Source: Synergistaceae bacterium
GTDB lineage: Bacteria; Synergistota; Synergistia; Synergistales; Aminobacteriaceae
Length of the DNA stretch: 8,150 nucleotides
Assembly: GCA_031289165.1 (NCBI GenBank)
Contig: JAITPZ010000170.1
Coordinates: forward strand, 1-8,150
Direction: 5' to 3'
The stretch's first letter is position 1; every line of letters begins with the position of its first letter. Positions 5,127 through 8,150 of the stretch are shown piece after piece. The notes beneath the pieces are model-generated. The model made no database searches. It worked only from the letters and a program-made list of their open reading frames with translations, and was not told the origin of the DNA. A program made the translations under genes and the position numbers.

Positions 5127-6476
5127 TTAAAACGAAACGCTTTCCAGGCGTTTGAACACGGCTTCCCTGTCATGTCCCAGAACGAGACAGACCATCGTCG
5201 CCGTGCCGTCGCGTCGAATCAGAGCCCTGTTGCCGATCCCGCAGAGCTTCGCCAGAGCCTCCGCCGCCTCTTTGTCCCTCTCCGTCGCGTTATCCGGATA
5301 GATGACGTTGGAGGTGTAGTAGTCGAAGTGTTTCGCGTTACCCGTGTAAACCACGTCGACCCCCAGCTTCTGGAAGATCTGGGAGGCCCGCCGCCCGAGT
5401 CCGCTGGCCCCGTCCCCGTTCAGGATGCCAATCCTGCCTATCCGGGTCAGCACCTCCTGAATCCCCTCCCGATCCGAGACCGGCGCGAGGTCCGCCGATT
5501 CGACATCCGTAAGGAGAGGCGCGTCGTCAATATCCCGCGCCCACATCATGGACATGGCCTGAACGTCGAGGGCCCAGTAGCTGATGTTGTCGATGTAGGT
5601 CGCTCGGCCCGGGGCCATGACGAGCTCGATCCGCTCACGCGGAAGCGAGTTGGCGAACATCGCCAGCTTCACGGCGTCCAGAGGGCTCAGATCGGTGTTG
5701 ACCGAGGCAATGGCCTCGTTGACCAGGCCCGAAATTTTCGGGATAACCAGGGGACTCTTCAGTTTCTCCATGAGGATGGCGAGGAACTTCTGCTGACGCT
5801 GCACGCGTCCGATGTCGCCCAGCGGGTCGTGGCGGAACCTGACGTATTCGAGGGCCGTCTTGCCGTTCATGTGCTGCGGCCCCTGCGGGATATTGATGAA
5901 CAGCTTCCCGGAGTAGTCCGTGTACACCAGTTTTTTCTCGACGTGAATATCGATGCCGCCCAGAAGGTCGATAATCCGCGGAAACCCGTCGTAGTTGACG
6001 ACCGAAAAGTAGTCGAATCCCTCGTTGATCAGGGTCATTACCGTGCTTTTCAGCAGATCGGCACCCCCGTAGGCGTAGGCGTGATTGATCTTGTCCCAGC
6101 CGCGCCCGGGAATCTTGACCCTGGAGTCGCGCGGGATCGCCATAATACGGAGGAACTTCCTGTCCTGATCGAACTTGACCATGGCCACGGCGTCCGCGCG
6201 CTGCACGGTGTCAACGTCGTCGAGGCCGATGATCAGCAGGTTGATGGCGCCCTGCAGGGGTGGAATCGAAAACGTCGGCTCCCGGATCTGCGGAGGATCT
6301 CCGCTTATCGTTCTCGGATCGGAGGAAACGGACGCGCCGGATTCGGTCAAAGAAACAGTCTTCCGATTGTCCGGAAGGGGATTATCTCTGAAATGCTGTA
6401 TGAAGCTCCACGCCGCCCCCCCGACCGTCGCCGTGATGATCAGAAAAACGATGGTGATTATTTTGAGAACCTTCAA
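5127..6476 (-). CDS. LytR-CpsA-Psr (LCP) family envelope protein with LytR C-terminal domain
   Basis: This 449-residue membrane-anchored protein has a short cytoplasmic start and one transmembrane segment (about 5-26), then an extracytoplasmic linker. The LCP domain (about 76-240) includes L-L-I-I-G-L-D (80-86), R93-x-D95, I-P-R-D-S-R-V (114-120), D-K-I-N-H-A-Y (128-134) and R-F-R-H-D-P (213-218), followed by R224 and R227-Q-Q. These Arg and Asp residues are the polyprenyl-phosphate and catalytic positions of the family. A LytR_C domain (about 346-435) follows, with I-G-I-L-N-G-D-G. LCP enzymes move glycopolymers from lipid carriers to peptidoglycan or proteins; older databases call them transcriptional attenuators. 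The start is TTG, supported by GGAGG ten bases upstream and a TTGA overlap with the nadD stop, so translation is likely coupled. The acceptor polymer is unknown. Confidence 0.93.
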   Translation of the reverse strand: MKVLKIITIVFLIITATVGGAAWSFIQHFRDNPLPDNRKTVSLTESGASVSSDPRTISGDPPQIREPTFSIPPLQGAINLLIIGLDDVDTVQRADAVAMVKFDQDRKFLRIMAIPRDSRVKIPGRGWDKINHAYAYGGADLLKSTVMTLINEGFDYFSVVNYDGFPRIIDLLGGIDIHVEKKLVYTDYSGKLFINIPQGPQHMNGKTALEYVRFRHDPLGDIGRVQRQQKFLAILMEKLKSPLVIPKISGLVNEAIASVNTDLSPLDAVKLAMFANSLPRERIELVMAPGRATYIDNISYWALDVQAMSMMWARDIDDAPLLTDVESADLAPVSDREGIQEVLTRIGRIGILNGDGASGLGRRASQIFQKLGVDVVYTGNAKHFDYYTSNVIYPDNATERDKEAAEALAKLCGIGNRALIRRDGTATMVCLVLGHDREAVFKRLESVSF

Positions 6477-7090
6477 ATCTGTGACACCTCCGGCTCCCTG
6501 TAAAGTCCGCGATGTTCGATGTAGAGTTCCACAAGATGCGGAACGAGAAAGCGAATTCCCCTGCCGTCCCGGACGCGCGCGCGAATTTCCGTGCTGGAAA
6601 CCGCGAACTGAGGGATTTCGACCAGCTTCAACGCCCGTTTCACCGCGTCGGGAAGGTTTTCAAGCCCGGCGACGGAATATCCGGGCCGCGTCGCCGTCAC
6701 GAGGGTACAGAGGGTCGGAAGCTGCATGAAGTCTGCCCACGTCTCAATGTCCAAAAGCGCGTCGAGCCCCGTGATGAAGAACAGCTCGCACGGGCGGGCG
6801 CTCTGTGCGATAAACTCCCGCAGCGTATCGACGGTATGCGAGGGACTCTTCCGGTCGATCTCCGTGCGGGAAACGGAGAACTCCCGGACTCCGGCCACGG
6901 CCAGAAGCGTCATCGCGTAACGATCCTCGACGGACGTGACGAGCCGGTTCCTCTTATGCGGCGGTTTCCCCGTCGGAACGAACACGATCCTGTCAAGCCC
7001 CAGCTGACGCCGGCTCTCCTCGGCCGCCAGAAGATGACCGTAATGGATGGGGTCGAAAGTGCCCCCCATGATACCCGTTTTTCCACCCAC
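6473..7090 (-). CDS. nadD: Nicotinate-nucleotide adenylyltransferase
   Basis: This 205-residue cytoplasmic enzyme joins nicotinate mononucleotide with ATP to give nicotinate adenine dinucleotide in NAD synthesis. Nucleotidyltransferase hallmarks are G-G-T-F-D-P (9-14), the HxGH motif H16-Y-G-H19, P-T-G-K-P-P-H-K (39-46), F-I-T-G-L-D (105-110), and the C-terminal S-S-T-E-I-R (165-170), which replaces the KMSKS-like motif in this fold. Length is normal. The GTG at 7090 is preferred because AGGAAGG (7107-7101) lies ten bases upstream; an in-frame ATG at 7069 would begin just before G-G-T-F-D-P and has poor SD spacing. The stop overlaps the LCP TTG by four bases. No yqeK hydrolase gene lies between nadD and rsfS, unlike in many Firmicutes clusters. 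Confidence 0.96.
   Translation of the reverse strand: MGGKTGIMGGTFDPIHYGHLLAAEESRRQLGLDRIVFVPTGKPPHKRNRLVTSVEDRYAMTLLAVAGVREFSVSRTEIDRKSPSHTVDTLREFIAQSARPCELFFITGLDALLDIETWADFMQLPTLCTLVTATRPGYSVAGLENLPDAVKRALKLVEIPQFAVSSTEIRARVRDGRGIRFLVPHLVELYIEHRGLYREPEVSQI
6487..6491 (-). promoter_or_regulatory. Ribosome binding site deciding the LCP TTG start
   Basis: GGAGG on the minus strand lies inside the end of nadD, ten bases before the TTG at 6476. It supports TTG initiation, and I saw no better start ahead of the transmembrane segment. Confidence 0.7.
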
Positions 7091-7093
7091 AGA

Positions 7094-7107
7094 CCTTCCG
7101 CCTTCCT
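7094..7107 (-). promoter_or_regulatory. Ribosome binding site deciding the nadD GTG start
   Basis: On the minus strand AGGAAGGCGGAAGG carries GGAAGG twice. The upstream AGGAAGG (7107-7101) is ten bases from GTG 7090; the downstream copy is only three bases away. This supports GTG over the ATG at 7069. Confidence 0.6.
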
Positions 7108-7122
7108 GCTTTTCTCAAAACC

Positions 7123-7162
7123 TGAGGCTCCGCCTCAAACTCCACGGGGGTCGCGGACCCTC
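7123..7162 (+). repeat. Double-hairpin intergenic repeat, copy 2
   Basis: This element lies in the obgE-nadD gap. It reads hairpin TGAGGC-TCC-GCCTCA (7123-7137), then a short spacer, then hairpin GGGTC-GCG-GACCC (7148-7160) and TC. It has the same 40-nt length and layout as copy 1, with both stems preserved despite base changes. Read on the operon (minus) strand, the first hairpin is followed by GGTTTTG, so it might act as a weak attenuator between obgE and nadD. Confidence 0.6.
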
Positions 7163-7187
7163 TGACTCCAAATAGTTTTTATTCTTC

Positions 7188-8150
7188 TTATTCTACTATT
7201 TTATCAGGTTCGAAATCGAACTCCATCTCTCCGATATAAATTTTGTCGCCCTCGACGGCGCCCGCCTTCTCCAGCGCCTCCTCGACCTTCAGGCGCTTCA
7301 GGACGCGCGCGAACTTCATCAGGGCGTCATCCTGGTCGAAGTCGATGCGCTGCACCACCTTTTCCAGGTTGACGTGTTCCACCCGAAATCCCTTTCCGCT
7401 TCCGTCGGTCAGCCGGACGATGGAAACCGGCTTCGGAGTCGTGCCGCGAAGACGAGGCAGCTGCTCGGCCGGCTTCTCCGCCAGCGACGTCCTCCCCACC
7501 GGGCGGGGGTGCAGCCTCACCATTTCGACGATCTCGCCGATCAGCGGCTGAATGCCGTCGCCGTTCAGGGCGCTCACGCAGAGGCACTTCAAACCCAGCC
7601 GCTCCATTTCATTCATCAGGATTCGGGCGTTCTCCTCCGCCCCCGGAAGGTCCGTCTTGTTGCCCACGACCATGCAGGGACGATCGGAAAGGGCCATGCC
7701 GTACGCCTCGAACTCCTTCTGAACGACGTTGCGATCCTCCAGCACGTCCCCGCCGGAGAGGTCGATGACGTGAATCAGCAGACGGGTACGCTCGACGTGC
7801 CGCAAAAAATGAAGCCCCAGCCCCCTGTCGTCGTGCGCGCCCTCGATCAGCCCCGGAACGTCGGCGATGACGATCTGCCGGTCGTCCACCGCCAGAACCC
7901 CAAGGTTTGGGGAAAGCGTAGTGAAGGGATAGCCCGCGATTTTTGGCCTGGCCCCGCTGATCGCTGCCAGTATACTGGACTTCCCCGCGTTGGGTAACCC
8001 CACCAGGCCGACGTCGGCGATGAGCTTCAGCTCCAGCAGCAGCGTTTTTTCCTCGCCGGGGTCGCCCTTTTCAGCAAAACGCGGCGCGCGGCGCACGGAA
8101 TTCGCGAAGCGCGCGTTACCCCGCCCGCCGCGTCCGCCCTTCACGACGAC
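7188..8150 (-). CDS. obgE: Obg family GTPase (5'-truncated at the window edge)
   Basis: The frame is open to the right edge. The 320 visible residues cover the end of the glycine-rich Obg fold (K-G-G-R-G-G-R-G-N, 4-12), the whole G domain and the C-terminal OCT domain; roughly 100 or more N-terminal residues are missing. Obg binds the large ribosomal subunit and ties ribosome assembly to (p)ppGpp and GTP levels. GTPase motifs are G1 G-L-P-N-A-G-K-S-S (51-59), G2 around F-T-T (76-78), G3 D-V-P-G-L (97-101), G4 N-K-T-D (164-167) and G5 S-A-L-N (193-196). The OCT domain (about 240-315) contains R-I-D-F-D, A-G-A-V-E-G-D and I-G-E-M-E-F. It heads the visible cluster; nadD follows after 97 nt holding repeat copy 2. 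All G motifs are intact, so it should be functional. Confidence 0.97.
   Translation of the reverse strand, partial: VVVKGGRGGRGNARFANSVRRAPRFAEKGDPGEEKTLLLELKLIADVGLVGLPNAGKSSILAAISGARPKIAGYPFTTLSPNLGVLAVDDRQIVIADVPGLIEGAHDDRGLGLHFLRHVERTRLLIHVIDLSGGDVLEDRNVVQKEFEAYGMALSDRPCMVVGNKTDLPGAEENARILMNEMERLGLKCLCVSALNGDGIQPLIGEIVEMVRLHPRPVGRTSLAEKPAEQLPRLRGTTPKPVSIVRLTDGSGKGFRVEHVNLEKVVQRIDFDQDDALMKFARVLKRLKVEEALEKAGAVEGDKIYIGEMEFDFEPDKIVE

Noticed and set aside
5012..5173. Upstream extension of the rsfS frame
   Set aside because: The extra 54 codons run through the intergenic repeat and into the end of the LCP gene. The start at 5011 gives the normal RsfS N-terminus and length and has an SD.
5172..6503. 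443-codon + strand open frame opposite the LCP gene
   Set aside because: The minus frame has a transmembrane anchor and full LCP motifs. The + frame is rich in Arg, Val and Asp with no recognisable domain, so it is an antisense shadow.
1..8150. CRISPR arrays, tRNA/rRNA genes, insertion sequences, toxin-antitoxin or defence genes
   Set aside because: No regularly spaced repeats, cloverleaf-like or rRNA-like stretches, transposase motifs or defence domains were recognised on either strand. Subtle RNA genes cannot be excluded by eye.

Overview
The window reads as an ordinary chromosomal segment from a GC-rich (roughly high-50s % by eye), probably anaerobic bacterium. Two unrelated TRAP-type substrate-binding proteins, a type III pantothenate kinase, and an obgE-nadD-LCP-rsfS gene order together point to Synergistota. 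That placement is inference from gene content, not a phylogenetic result; a clostridial relative is the main alternative.

Left part, + strand (1-3451). The window opens inside a DctP-family TRAP binding protein that ends at a strong hairpin terminator. A two-gene unit follows: coaX (type III pantothenate kinase, first step of CoA synthesis) overlapping dus (tRNA-dihydrouridine synthase) by 23 nt. Next is a single-gene unit with its own near-consensus promoter, encoding a NarL/LuxR-type response regulator with no kinase beside it.

Middle (3452-4663). The response regulator converges on a minus-strand TAXI-family TRAP binding protein. Between them are two terminator hairpins, one bidirectional and one serving the TAXI gene.

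Right part, minus strand (4664-8150). Reading leftwards from the right edge: obgE (partial, ribosome-associated GTPase), nadD (NAD synthesis), a LytR-CpsA-Psr (LCP) envelope protein and rsfS (ribosome silencing factor). This is a housekeeping cluster joining ribosome maturation and silencing, NAD synthesis and envelope polymer attachment. nadD starts with GTG and the LCP gene with TTG; nadD and LCP overlap by 4 nt.

The least expected structure is a 40-nt double-hairpin repeat in two diverged copies of opposite orientation, one in the LCP-rsfS gap and one in the obgE-nadD gap. A shorter related fragment may lie downstream of dctP. I saw no RNA genes, CRISPR arrays, insertion sequences or defence genes, and no convincing undescribed system. 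No gene-free stretch exceeds 300 nt; the longest, 592-832, holds the dctP terminator, a possible repeat fragment and the coaX promoter region.
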